From Mycoplasmopsis fermentans PG18 (GTDB taxonomy: Bacteria > Bacillota_I > Bacilli_A > Mycoplasmatales > Metamycoplasmataceae): 41,463 bases of DNA. Under the pieces are notes generated by a model. The model saw only the letters and a program-made list of their open reading frames with translations. It was not told the DNA's origin and made no database searches. Where the stretch lies: assembly GCF_000209735.1 (NCBI RefSeq), contig NC_021002.1, forward strand, positions 125,179 through 166,641. Direction: 5' to 3'. The position numbers and the translations under genes were made by a program. Positions 18,309 through 27,391 of this stretch are shown here, piece by piece (position 1 is the stretch's first letter; every line of letters begins with the position of its first letter).

Positions 18309-19905
18309 CAAAATCAATGTCACTTAAATCAAAATCGTCAATTCCAAAATTCTTTAAATCATCATCAACAACAAAGTCTTTTGCGACTTCTTTAGCTTTT
18401 TTATAGTCAGATGCGGAAATTTTGTTATCTTGAGCAACTGGTTTTGTTACTTCAACATTTTTAATGTTTTCTACTTCATTTTCAACTGCATATTCGCTTT
18501 CAATTTTCTTAACTAATTCTTCGAAGTTTGAGTCATCTTCTTGTAATGAATCCAATCTGTCTTGTTCATGTAATTCGAAAGCAGCAATATCTTGATCAAA
18601 GTTTGAAACATCGATTGAATCAAATGATTGAGCAAAAATGTTGTTAGCAGGTTTCTTATTAAATCTTCTATTATTGTTAGATTTTTGATATCTAATTTTA
18701 GGTCCTTCTTTTTTAATGGTTGCACTAATAGTAGGAACTAATGTTTCATCAAAAATTATTCCTTGAGCTTTAGCATCAGTTATTGAAATAATATCTAATT
18801 TAACTTTTGTTAAACTTGAAGCTAAATAAGCATTAACCCCTCTTTTACCAATAGCAGGTGTTAAGTGTTCAGGAACAACAATAACTAAATATTTGTTTTC
18901 TCTTTCATCTTTTAAAATAACATCAACAGCTTGAATTGGACTAATTGAGTTAGCAACATATTTTTTGATATCTTCATCATATAGAATAACATCAATTTTT
19001 TCACCATCTAATTTTTGACTTAATAAATCAATTCTTGATCCATTTTCACCAATAATTGAACCTCTAACATCAATATCAGGATTTGCGCCTTCTGCTAATT
19101 TAACTGCAACTTTAACTCTTTCTCCTGGTTGACGAACTACATCAACAACTTCAATTAAACCCTCAGCAATTTCTGGAATATTGTTTTGTAAAATATTTCA
19201 AACAATTTTAGGTGAGTCTAATGAAACTTCAATTTGACTCAATTTTGTTTCTTCTGAAACTTTTTCAATAACAACATCAAAATATTGACCTGGGTTTGCT
19301 TTTCTTTTTGTACTAATTAATCCTGCTGGTAAATATGCATTAACATTACTGTTCACTATTTGAACATTTCATGAACCATTTGAATTTTTTGAATTCAATA
19401 CAACTTTAACAGTTTGTCCAATTTTGCTTGAGTATTGTTCAAAAACCATTTTCTTTTGAAGAGTTTTAATAGCTTGTGCAATTGATGAGTTGATAATTTT
19501 TAATGATTTTTTAGCTTCAGGATTTTTGCTTTTGTCTAATACTCCTAAGTCAATTTCTCATTTAATTTCATCATCTTCTTTAACTTTAGGCATTCTTACT
19601 TTTGCTTCTTTATATCCAACAAAACTTATTTGATTTTCAAGATCAAGCAATAATTCTTCATCTTTAGTTACACATGTTTTGTTGTTAAAAATGTGAACTT
19701 CTTGTTTTTCTTTGTCTAATTCAAAAACTATTTCAGCATTTGGATCTAAGATTTTGTTAATAATTCGTGTAGTTTCTTCTGAAAAAATTTTGATAACTTC
19801 TTCAATATGAAGTTTTTCTTTTTCAAAATAACCTATCAAAATTTGATATCAAGCTTTACTTGCATTAAAAGTTTCTTGTGCTTCTGTTTTACTTTTTCTT
19901 GGCAT
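18289..19905 (-). CDS. nusA: Transcription termination/antitermination factor NusA
   Basis: 538-residue RNA polymerase-binding factor. The N-terminal polymerase-binding domain is followed by S1 (K-R-K-A-N-P-G-Q-Y-F region), KH1 (R-Q-P-G-E-R-V-K-V-A-V) with I-I-G-E-N-G-S-R-I, and KH2 (P-A-I-G-K-R-G-V-N). The C-terminal ~120 residues after K-K-E-G-P-K-I-R are an acidic, low-complexity tail ending in D/E-rich segments (D-F-D-E-E-E-N-K), longer than in Bacillus. The start at 19905 has AAGGAG upstream, 9 nt after the rimP stop. TGA is Trp, for instance at about 19557 (I-K-W-E-I-D-L). Confidence 0.95.
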
Positions 19906-19914
19906 TTTTTCTCC

Positions 19915-20349
19915 TTAATTAAACTTTATATATTTTTCTACTTTTACTATGTTATTTTTGTCGATAAATACTTTTCTAAATTGGCCTTTGTTGTTTCAAC
20001 TTATTTGAATTTTGCCTTCTAAAACTTCTAATAATTTACCATTAAATTTGTCTTGTTTTTCAATACTTTTATTTAATTTTATAGTTAACATTTCTCCAAT
20101 GTGTTTTCCTAATTCATCTGTTTTATAGGTTAATTCGACACCTGGAGAATGTATTGATAATGAATCAATATCCAAAGATGGATAATTAGAATCTATAAAT
20201 TCATTAAGTTGTTTTGATATTTCTTCAACCTTATTTAAGTCATGATAATTGACACTAATGTCTAACAATTTTAAGTCATCTTCTTCAATAATTTTTGCTT
20301 CTAAAATTTGACTTCCAAATTGTTTTTCAAGTATTTCTTTTCAATTCAT
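19915..20349 (-). CDS. rimP: Ribosome maturation factor RimP
   Basis: 144-residue 30S maturation factor and first gene of the rimP-nusA-rnpM-infB operon, the standard Firmicute order. It is recognised by this position, by length and by the internal S-P-G-V-E motif (normally S-P-G-(L/I)-(D/E)). The start at 20349 has TTGGAGG just upstream. The second Trp codon is a TGA right after the start (M-N-W-K-E-I). Sequence conservation is low, as in other mollicutes. Confidence 0.88.
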
Positions 20350-20372
20350 GAAACCTCCAACAAAAATAACAA

Positions 20373-20393
20373 AGAGTTGCAAGTTGCAACTCT
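20373..20393 (-). promoter_or_regulatory. Hairpin in the rimP-nusA leader, possible attenuator
   Basis: AGAGTTGC-AACTT-GCAACTCT on the minus strand, followed by a U-rich stretch (TTGTTATTTTTG). It lies between the predicted transcription start (about 20409) and the rimP ribosome binding site, where a terminator would control the whole operon. Confidence 0.55.
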
Positions 20394-20415
20394 GTAATAT
20401 TCACTTGATGGTTTT

Positions 20416-20444
20416 ATTATATCACAAGATTTTTAAGTCAACAA
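20416..20444 (-). promoter_or_regulatory. Promoter of the rimP-nusA-rnpM-infB-apt operon
   Basis: On the minus strand: TTGTTG (20444-20439), 17-nt spacer, TATAAT (20421-20416), with TGA directly before TATAAT giving an extended -10. This is the best promoter match in the window. Confidence 0.75.
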
Positions 20445-20448
20445 AAAA

Positions 20449-20466
20449 ACTTGCACTCGTGCAAGT
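20449..20466 (-). terminator. Terminator of the DHH phosphoesterase genes
   Basis: ACTTGCAC-GA-GTGCAAGT on the minus strand, followed by TTTTTTTG, 8 nt after the stop of the DHH gene at 20474. Its T-run runs into the -35 region of the rimP promoter. Confidence 0.8.
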
Positions 20467-20473
20467 CTTAAAA

Positions 20474-21469
20474 TTATTTTTCTTGGTTGTCGTTGCCTTC
20501 TCTTTCTCAACGTTCAACTTCCGCATTACAGTCTTTAATAACTGCATCTAAATCTTTTCAGCTTTTAATAACAGCTCCTGAGGCTCTTTCGTGGCCGCCG
20601 CCGCCTCATTTAACTGCAACATTTCTAACACAAGGACCACTTGATCTAAATTCAATTCTAACATTGCCATTTTCTTCTTCATTGAATTGAACCCAAAATG
20701 GATAACCAATAATATTCCCAATTGTATTTACTCTAACAACTTGATTTGGTTTTTTGCCTAAAGCTTTTGTTGTTTTTAAATCAATAGTTGTATAAGCAAC
20801 TTTACCAACTGTTTTTAAATTATTTAACAATGTTTGATTAATTTTTAAATCGTCTAAAGGTGTAGCTGCTAGACCTAGGAATATTTTGTCAGCCTCTAAA
20901 CCTTGTTCATATAAATATGAAGCTAAAAGGTGAGTGCGGGCATTTGTATCACCATATCTAAAGCTTCCTGAATCAGTAACAATACCTGTGAAAATGCAAT
21001 TAGCAGCCCTTTTTGTTACTTTTCATTTGTTTGTATAAGCTAAGTCAGCTACCATTTCAGTTGCTGCAATTCTATCTGATTCAACTCATCTGGTACATTT
21101 ATCTAAGTCATCACCATTTGGATGATGATCAATTCTAAGTGTTTCAGCAAATAAGTTTTTATCTAAAATTTCTCGACATTGAATTCTTTCTTTACCATTT
21201 GCATCCGGAATAATGCCTAAAGATTTTTTAAGTACATTATCTGAAGGACATTTATCATATTTAAGATTTAAAAATGGAAACATACCTTCATTATCGCCAA
21301 CTGTGTAAACTTTCTTTTCTGGAAAATTAGCTCTAATTAATTCTGCTAAACCAGCTTGTGATCCTAAGCAGTCACCATCTGGTCTAATGTGATGAAAAAT
21401 AACTATTGAGTCATATTTTTTAATTAATTTTGTTGCTTCTTTTAAGCTACCAATTTTCATGTGTCCCAT
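20474..21469 (-). CDS. DHH/DHHA1 phosphoesterase (NrnA/MgpA-like nanoRNase), copy B
   Basis: 331-residue protein. The DHH domain carries H-I-R-P-D-G-D-C-L-G-S-Q near the N-terminus and R-I-D-H-H-P-N-G; the C-terminal DHHA1 domain has G-G-G-G-H-E-R-A-S-G. Members of this family (NrnA, and MgpA-like proteins in mycoplasmas) degrade very short RNAs and can dephosphorylate pAp. The first ATG (21469) overlaps the stop of the upstream paralogue (TAATG), so they are coupled. A 67-bp stretch around the first motif is identical to the paralogue. Confidence 0.88.
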
Positions 21470-22437
21470 TATTTTGCCTCTCATTCTTTAATGCAGTCAT
21501 TTAATTCTTTTAATACTACTGGTACTTCATCTCAAGAATTAATTGAGCAACCTGCAGCATTATCATGACCGCCACCATTGTGCAATCTAGCAACATTATT
21601 AACTAATGGACCATTTGAACGAAGTCTACATCTAACTGTGCCATCAGCAAGCTGAATAAAGAATGCTCAACAAGAATTGTCATCAATGTTTGCTAATTCA
21701 TTAACAAATATTGCGGCTTCTAAATCATTCATGCCATATTTATCCATAATTTCTTTTGTTACTTCAAAATATAGAACTCTGCCCGATTGTTTGAATCCTG
21801 AAAGAATTTCGCCTGTATATTTAATATCTCTTGAACTTCTTTTGTTTAATTCTCTTAAGATTCATTGAGAATCTAAACCACCTTTTTCAATTAAGTGAGC
21901 TACTAATTTATATGTTCTAGCAGAAGTATCTGGATATAAGAATCTACCTGAGTCTGTGTTTATTCCTAAATAAATATGTTCGGCAGCTTTTTTAGTGATT
22001 TCTCATTTTGCACTTTTAGCTAACATAGCCACCATTTCAGCCGCAGCTACATAGTGTTCATCGATCCATAAATAATCATATTCGATATCTGAACCATTTG
22101 GATGGTGATCAATTCTTAAAGCAGCTGTACATTTTTTTTCTACTAATAAATGTCCATCTTGAATCCGATCACTACTTGAAGCATCAACTACAATACCTAA
22201 TGAATTTTTAAAATCAACCGTTTCAATTGGGTCATAGTGGTAACTCATAAAATCAAAAGTATGAACATTATCTCCAACTGTAAAAACTTTTTTCTTTGGA
22301 TAATTCTTTTTTATTAATTCTGCTAAACCAGCTTGTGATCCTAAGCAGTCACCATCTGGTCTAATGTGATGAAAAATAATAATATTCTTATATTTTTCGA
22401 TTGCTTGTAATGCAACTTTATAATTTCCTATTTTCAT
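21469..22437 (-). CDS. DHH/DHHA1 phosphoesterase (NrnA/MgpA-like nanoRNase), copy A
   Basis: 322-residue paralogue of the following gene, with the same motif order: H-I-R-P-D-G-D-C-L-G-S, G-I-V-V-D-A-S, R-I-D-H-H-P-N-G-S, N-T-D-S-G-R-F, and C-terminal H-N-G-G-G-H-D-N-A-A-G. The start at 22437 has AAGGAG, and a TATAAT box lies at 22464-22469 on the minus strand. Tandem pairs of such proteins occur in other mycoplasmas; here the two probably divide substrates (nanoRNA, pAp), which is inference. Confidence 0.88.
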
Positions 22438-22620
22438 ATTTTTCTCCTTAAGTTTGATATTTAATTATATTGAATTATTTAAATTTTTAAATTTAATTAA
22501 TAAAATATTTTTGACCGTGTTTTGACTAATAACTCTGTTTTATAGCTAAATTAGTAAAATAAGCAGCATTTTAATTATTTAAAATTTATGAAAAAAATAT
22601 GAAAAAAGGAATAAAAAAAA

Positions 22621-22698
22621 TGGGGCGGATGAAGGGATTCGAACCCTCGAATGACGGGACCACAACCCGCTGTGTTAGACCACTTCACCACATCCGCC
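22621..22698 (-). tRNA. tRNA-His (GTG)
   Basis: On the minus strand: acceptor GCGGATG pairing with CATCCGC, an extra G at -1 opposite the C discriminator (hallmark of tRNA-His), anticodon loop TTGTGGT with anticodon GTG in a CGGG/CCCG stem, T-arm with GTTCGAATC, and an encoded CCA. A TATAAT box sits 17 nt upstream. Confidence 0.95.
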
Positions 22699-22715
22699 AT
22701 TAAAATTGCTTTATT

Positions 22716-22723
22716 ATTATAAT
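22716..22723. promoter_or_regulatory. Overlapping divergent -10 boxes for tRNA-His and mnmG
   Basis: The palindrome ATTATAAT reads TATAAT on both strands: 22721-22716 towards the tRNA (17 nt from its 5' end) and 22718-22723 towards mnmG (37 nt from its ATG). RNA polymerase could serve only one direction at a time. Confidence 0.5.
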
Positions 22724-22759
22724 ATATTTTTTTAAAAAATAAACTAAAATATAAGAACT

Positions 22760-24613
22760 ATGAATAAGAAAAGTAATAATGTACATAAATATGATGCTGT
22801 TGTTATAGGTGGAGGGCACGCTGGTTTAGAAGCTGCTTTTGCCTTAGCACACAAAAATCATAAAACTGTTTTGATATCTTTAAATAAGGAACGTTTAGGT
22901 ATGATGCCATGTAATCCTTCAATTGGTGGACCAGCCAAAGGAATCATAACTAGAGAAATAGATGCCTTAGGCGGAATGCAAGGACTTTGGGCTGATTTAA
23001 GCATGATCCAATTGAAAATGCTTAATCAATCAAAAGGTCCTGCAGTTAGAGCACTTAGAGCTCAAATTGACAAAGAAAAATACATGAAGATAGCTTTAGA
23101 ATACGTGTTAAAAGAACCTAACTTAGATCTTATTGAAGATATAGCTGAAGAAATATTAGTAAATAGTAAAAAAGAATTTAAAGGAATTAAACTAGCTAAT
23201 GGCGATATAGTTGAAGCTGAGGTCTGTGTTGTAACTACTGGAACATATATGGACAGTAGAATTCTTAGAGGAGATGTTATTAAAATCAGTGGACCTGATA
23301 ATGAAAAAACTACACCTAAATTAAGTGCTTCATTAAAAGAACATGGTTTTATAATTCAAAGACTTAAAACTGGAACACCTCCAAGAATCTTTTCAGATTC
23401 AATTGACTACTCGCAAGTAGAACAAGAAGTATTAAGTGATACTAACTTATCATTTTCATCTAGATCAAATGTAAAATTACCTCGTCAAATTGCTTGTTAC
23501 TTAACTTATACAACTCCTGAAACTCACAAAATAATAGAAGAAAATTTAACTAAAAGTGCTATGTATGGAGGAATAATCAAAGGTATTGGCCCTCGTTATT
23601 GTCCTTCAGTTGAAGACAAAATTGTTAAGTTTCCTTCAAAAGAAAGACATCAAATTTTCTTCGAACCTGAAACTGCTGATGGTTCAATTACTTATGTTAA
23701 TGGGCTCTCTACTTCAATGCCAGTTGAAGTCCAAGAACTAATGATTAGAAGTATTCCTGGTCTTCAAAAATGTAAGATTCAAAAGTATGCTTATGCTATT
23801 GAATATGATGCAATTGATCCTTTGCAATTAAAACCTACTTTAGAAACTAAAATCATTAAAAATTTTTATACTGCAGGTCAAATTAATGGAACTAGTGGTT
23901 ACGAAGAGGCTGCTGCTCAAGGTTTAATTGCAGGTATTAATGCAGCCTTAAACTTAGAAAAAAAAGATGGTATAGTTATTTTAAGAAACCATGCTTATAT
24001 AGGAGTTTTAATTGATGATTTGGTTACTAAAGGAACTAAAGAACCTTATAGAATGCTAACTTCAAGAGCTGAATATAGATTACTTTTAAGAAATGATAAT
24101 GCTGATATTCGTTTAGCCGAATATGGCTATAAAATAGGCTTAATTGACAAACATCAATATCAAAAGGTTATTAAAAAATATGAATTAATTGACCAAGAAA
24201 TTCAAAGACTTCATACTACTTATCTTTCTTCAAAAGATCCTGTGGCTATAAAATATGGAATCACAACAGGTATCTCATTATTACAAACTTTAGCTCGTCC
24301 TGCAGTTGATCCTTATGATATCATTCCTGATTTTCCATACCTAGAAGAATTAACAACAATGGTTAGACTTCATGGTTATATTGAAAAACAAAAAAGTGAT
24401 GCTAATAAAGCTGTAAGACTAGAAAATTACAAAATACCAGAAGACTTGGACTACAACAAAATTAATAATATTGCTACAGAAGCTAAACAAAAATTAATCA
24501 AAGTTAAACCAACAACAATCGGCCAAGCAAGTAGAATCAGTGGCATTAATCCAGCTGATATTCAAATGCTTATGTTTTATTTAGAAACTACAAGAAAAAA
24601 GAATAATGCATAA
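22760..24613 (+). CDS. mnmG: tRNA uridine-5-carboxymethylaminomethyl modification enzyme MnmG (GidA)
   Basis: 617-residue FAD protein that, with MnmE, modifies U34 of tRNAs reading split codon boxes. The dinucleotide-binding motif is G-G-G-H-A-G at residues 17-22. Also visible: C-N-P-S-I-G-G-P-A-K-G (family Cys), R-L-K-T-G-T-P-P-R, A-G-Q-I-N-G-T-S-G-Y-E-E-A-A-A-Q-G and the C-terminal helical domain. Length is normal. No clear Shine-Dalgarno; A+T-rich -10-like sequences lie within 15 nt of the ATG. The last codons overlap the rlmH start by 8 nt. Confidence 0.96.
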   Translation: MNKKSNNVHKYDAVVIGGGHAGLEAAFALAHKNHKTVLISLNKERLGMMPCNPSIGGPAKGIITREIDALGGMQGLWADLSMIQLKMLNQSKGPAVRALRAQIDKEKYMKIALEYVLKEPNLDLIEDIAEEILVNSKKEFKGIKLANGDIVEAEVCVVTTGTYMDSRILRGDVIKISGPDNEKTTPKLSASLKEHGFIIQRLKTGTPPRIFSDSIDYSQVEQEVLSDTNLSFSSRSNVKLPRQIACYLTYTTPETHKIIEENLTKSAMYGGIIKGIGPRYCPSVEDKIVKFPSKERHQIFFEPETADGSITYVNGLSTSMPVEVQELMIRSIPGLQKCKIQKYAYAIEYDAIDPLQLKPTLETKIIKNFYTAGQINGTSGYEEAAAQGLIAGINAALNLEKKDGIVILRNHAYIGVLIDDLVTKGTKEPYRMLTSRAEYRLLLRNDNADIRLAEYGYKIGLIDKHQYQKVIKKYELIDQEIQRLHTTYLSSKDPVAIKYGITTGISLLQTLARPAVDPYDIIPDFPYLEELTTMVRLHGYIEKQKSDANKAVRLENYKIPEDLDYNKINNIATEAKQKLIKVKPTTIGQASRISGINPADIQMLMFYLETTRKKNNA

Positions 24614-25052
24614 GATTAAAATAATTGCAGTTGGTTCACTTAGTCCAGAATTTAAAGTTTTATTTAATCAATATGCTAAAAACATAAGTCATTTTGCTGA
24701 ATTAAATGTTGTTGAAGTAAAAGAATTGAGTGAGGAAAAAAATATCGAAGTCAAGAAAGACAAGGAAACAAAATTAATTAATTCTTATGTTGATAATAAT
24801 AGTTTTGTTATTTATGCTTCATTAAAAGGAAAAAGTTTAGATTCAGTTGAATTAAGCGAAATAGTTAATAACAATGTTAATTTAACCTTTATAATTGGCG
24901 GCAGTGATGGAGTTAATGAAGAATTAATTAAATGCAATATGAAAATTAATTCTTCAAAATTAACTTGGCCACATCAATTGTTTAGAGTTATGTTAGCTGA
25001 ACAAATCTATCGTTCATTTATGATCATTAATAATAAAAAGTATCATAAATAA
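24606..25052 (+). CDS. rlmH: 23S rRNA pseudouridine-1915 N3-methyltransferase RlmH
   Basis: 148-residue SPOUT methyltransferase acting on the 70S ribosome in helix 69. Signatures: F-I-I-G-G-S-D-G-V (SAM knot) and L-T-W-P-H-Q-L-F-R-V-M-L-A-E-Q-I-Y-R near the C-terminus. Overlap of 8 nt with mnmG indicates translational coupling. Length fits, and no key residue is missing. Confidence 0.93.
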   Translation: MHKIKIIAVGSLSPEFKVLFNQYAKNISHFAELNVVEVKELSEEKNIEVKKDKETKLINSYVDNNSFVIYASLKGKSLDSVELSEIVNNNVNLTFIIGGSDGVNEELIKCNMKINSSKLTWPHQLFRVMLAEQIYRSFMIINNKKYHK

Positions 25053-25086
25053 TTACAAAAAACATTATTTAATAAAGAAAGGACAT

Positions 25087-25527
25087 ATGTCTGAAAAAGG
25101 AAAAAAATTTAAAAAGAAACGTACAGGAATGATAATTGCTAGTTTAATATTTCTTTTTATAAGTATTGGATTAGCTGGAGCATTATTTCCAATAATTCAT
25201 ATAGTTGTTACAACTAAAAATTCAATTGGTTCAATAATAGCCATTATCATATCAGCTGTTTTTTTCATAATAACAATTTGATTTATTAATTTTAGTATTG
25301 GAACTAATTATAAAGTTGTTAACTATAAAGATAAAACTATTGAAGTATTGGTTGGAGTTTCATATATTGAACTTTTAGTTGATGGTAAAACTGTAGATAA
25401 ATTAAATGTTTTTAAGAAAAGAAATGCTTCATTAAGTCATAATTTAGATGGCGACCTAATTCATGTTAGAATTGATGGCTGAGTTTTTTATCAAGTAAAT
25501 ATAAAAATAAATAATGAATTGTTATAA
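25087..25527 (+). CDS. Small membrane protein of unknown function
   Basis: 146-residue protein I do not recognise. GAAAGGACAT lies before the ATG. A basic N-terminus (K-K-F-K-K-K-R) precedes two hydrophobic helices at about residues 14-40 and 45-70, followed by a ~75-residue beta-like domain that begins with T-N-Y-K-V-V-N-Y. TGA encodes Trp in I-T-I-W and D-G-W-V-F. It lies 34 nt after rlmH and is followed by a terminator, so it may be the last gene of the mnmG operon. Confidence 0.75.
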
Positions 25528-25538
25528 ACATCAATATT

Positions 25539-25568
25539 ATTTGTGTTAAAGGCACAAATTTTATTTTG
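25539..25568 (+). terminator. Terminator after the mnmG-rlmH group
   Basis: ATTTGTG-TTAAAGG-CACAAAT followed by TTTATTTTG and a further T7 run. Confidence 0.65.
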
Positions 25569-25603
25569 CTTTTTTTACTAAAAAGCTTATAAAACAGCAA
25601 AAA

Positions 25604-25624
25604 AAGTAGCCTTCTGAGCTACTT
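25604..25624 (-). terminator. Terminator of the rpsP-trmD-rplS operon
   Basis: On the minus strand AAGTAGC-TCAGAAG-GCTACTT followed by TTTTTG, about 20 nt after the rplS stop. Confidence 0.8.
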
Positions 25625-25644
25625 GATTATTAATAAAAGTTAAA

Positions 25645-26001
25645 TTATTTTGTACGTTTAATTTCCTTAAGACGAGCACTTTTACCACTTCTGTTTTTCA
25701 TGTAGTAAAGTTTTGCACGACGTACTTTATTTGAACGAACAACTTCAATTGAAGCGATCATAGGTGAGTGTAATGGAAATGTTCTATTAACACCTATACC
25801 AAAAGAAATTTTTCTAACTGTAAATGTTTCACGTGTACCTGATTCTTTTTTGCTAATAACTAAACCTTCAAAAATTTGGATACGTTCTTTTTCACCTTCA
25901 CGAATACGAACGTGAACTTTAACATTATCTCCAACTCTGAATTCTGGGAAGTCTGTACGTAATTGGTTTGATTCTACTAATTCGATTAATTTATTTCTCA
26001 T
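25645..26001 (-). CDS. rplS: 50S ribosomal protein bL19
   Basis: 118-residue ribosomal protein at the 30S-50S interface. Typical L19 features: [11 protein letters not shown] near the N-terminus, [23 protein letters not shown], and the C-terminal R-R-A-K-L-Y-Y-M-K. The start overlaps the end of trmD by 11 nt. Confidence 0.97.
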   Translation of the reverse strand: MRNKLIELVESNQLRTDFPEFRVGDNVKVHVRIREGEKERIQIFEGLVISKKESGTRETFTVRKISFGIGVNRTFPLHSPMIASIEVVRSNKVRRAKLYYMKNRSGKSARLKEIKRTK

Positions 26002-26692
26002 TTTTAATCCTTTCGATTATATCTGGACGATTTTTCTTTGTCTTTTTTAATTGAGCTTCTTTTTTCCATTTTTCAATTTCTGCATGATTTCCATTAACTA
26101 AAACTTCAGGCACTATTAAAGCTTCTTTTTTAGCTTTGCTCTTGTACACTCTTGGTCTAGTGTATTGAGGATAATCTAACAAACCTTCATTTTGAAATGA
26201 ATCATTAGCATAACTTTCTTCTCTTATTACGCCAGGAACTAATCTTATGATACTGTCTGCCATTACCATTGAAGGTAATTCGCCTCCGGTTAAAACATAA
26301 TCACCAATTGAAATTTCTTCATCAACAAGGTCTACTATTCTTTCATCAAAGCCTTCATAGCGACCAGAAATAAAAGTTATTTCTTTTTTCTTAGCTAATT
26401 CATTAGCAATTTGTTGATCAAATTTCTTTCCTTGAGGAGTTACAAGAATTTTGTAACCTCCTCTTTCTTTAAGAGAATCAAGTGCTAAATCAATAGGTTC
26501 TATTTGCAGGAGCATTCCATGACCTCCACCAAAAATTTCATCATCAACTTTGTGATGTTTATCTTTGCTGAAAAGTCTAAAATCAACTACATTAATTTCA
26601 ATCAATTTCTTTTCAATAGCTTTTGAAATAATTGATTCTTCTACAAATGGTTTGTAGTAATTTGAAAAAAGAGTTAAAAAATTTATTTTCAT
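25991..26692 (-). CDS. trmD: tRNA (guanine37-N1)-methyltransferase TrmD
   Basis: 233-residue SPOUT enzyme that makes m1G37 in tRNAs reading CNN codons. Visible: N-F-L-T-L-F at the start, [29 protein letters not shown] and [10 protein letters not shown]. It lies between rpsP (13-nt gap) and rplS (overlap). rimM, which sits between rpsP and trmD in many bacteria, is absent here. Confidence 0.97.
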   Translation of the reverse strand: MKINFLTLFSNYYKPFVEESIISKAIEKKLIEINVVDFRLFSKDKHHKVDDEIFGGGHGMLLQIEPIDLALDSLKERGGYKILVTPQGKKFDQQIANELAKKKEITFISGRYEGFDERIVDLVDEEISIGDYVLTGGELPSMVMADSIIRLVPGVIREESYANDSFQNEGLLDYPQYTRPRVYKSKAKKEALIVPEVLVNGNHAEIEKWKKEAQLKKTKKNRPDIIERIKNEK

Positions 26693-26705
26693 AATCTAGA
26701 TATAA

Positions 26706-27152
26706 CTATTTTTTTGTAGTTTTACGAACAGTTTTAGCTGAAGGTTTAGCAGCAGCTTTTGTAGTTTTAGTTGTTGCTGCTTTTGTTGCAACTTTTTTGT
26801 CAGCAACTACTTTTTTAGGAGCAGTTGATTTTGAAGCAGGTTTTGTAGCTGGTTTAGCTGCAAGTTTTTTAACTTCTTGTGCTTTTGTAGCTTCTTTGTG
26901 TGCGTTGTTCATGAATTTAACATTTAATTTGTGTTGTCTAAATAAATTGAAAACGGTTTGAGTTAATTGAGCACCATTGTCAATTCATCTTTGTGTTGCT
27001 TCTTCATTTAAAACAAATTCCTTTGAGTGTGGATTATATTGGCCTAATGCTTCAATATATTTCCCATCTCTAGGAGCGTGTGAGTCAGCAGCCACAATTT
27101 TGTAGCAAGCATTAAATTTGCTTCCTAATCTCTTTAATCTAATTTTAACCAT
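26706..27152 (-). CDS. rpsP: 30S ribosomal protein bS16 with a Lys/Ala-rich tail
   Basis: 148 residues. The first ~85 are a normal S16 ([12 protein letters not shown], then [14 protein letters not shown]). TGA at 26985-26987 is Trp in R-W-I-D-N-G. The remaining ~60 residues are a low-complexity tail of K, A, T, P and V ([10 protein letters not shown] and similar), resembling histone H1-like tails. The start is taken at 27152, 8 nt after AAGGAG, rather than at the in-frame ATG upstream at 27185, which would place the binding site inside the protein. Confidence 0.93.
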
Positions 27153-27175
27153 TGTGGTTTTTCTCCTTATTTTTC

Positions 27176-27204
27176 TTTTTATCAATAACTTAACTTGCTG
27201 TCAA
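27176..27204 (-). promoter_or_regulatory. Probable promoter of rpsP-trmD-rplS
   Basis: Perfect TTGACA (27204-27199), 17-nt spacer, then TAAAAA (27181-27176). The predicted start is about 17 nt before the rpsP ATG. The -10 is poor, so the -35 carries most of the match. Confidence 0.5.
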
Positions 27205-27220
27205 GTGCAAATACTTGACA
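27199..27220. repeat. 8-bp inverted repeat over the rpsP -35 region
   Basis: TGTCAAGT-GCAAAT-ACTTGACA. Both arms contain TTGACA, pointing outwards in opposite directions. It may be a protein-binding operator or an accident of two -35-like elements. Confidence 0.6.
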
Positions 27221-27378
27221 CCCAAGCTTATTGCTTTATTATTTTAATATAAAATATAAAAATACAAAACAAAAAAATAAAATGTTTTAGATACTATCAA
27301 AACTAATAAATGTAAGCATAATTAAAAAATAAATTTTTTATTATAACCACGCTTAATATAAGTTTTAAAAAAATTTAA

Positions 27379-27384
27379 TATAAT
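27379..27384 (+). promoter_or_regulatory. -10 box giving a probable leaderless rpiR-family transcript
   Basis: TATAAT ends 7 nt before the ATG at 27392 (TATAATTACAATTATG), with no Shine-Dalgarno between. Confidence 0.6.
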
Positions 27385-27391
27385 TACAATT

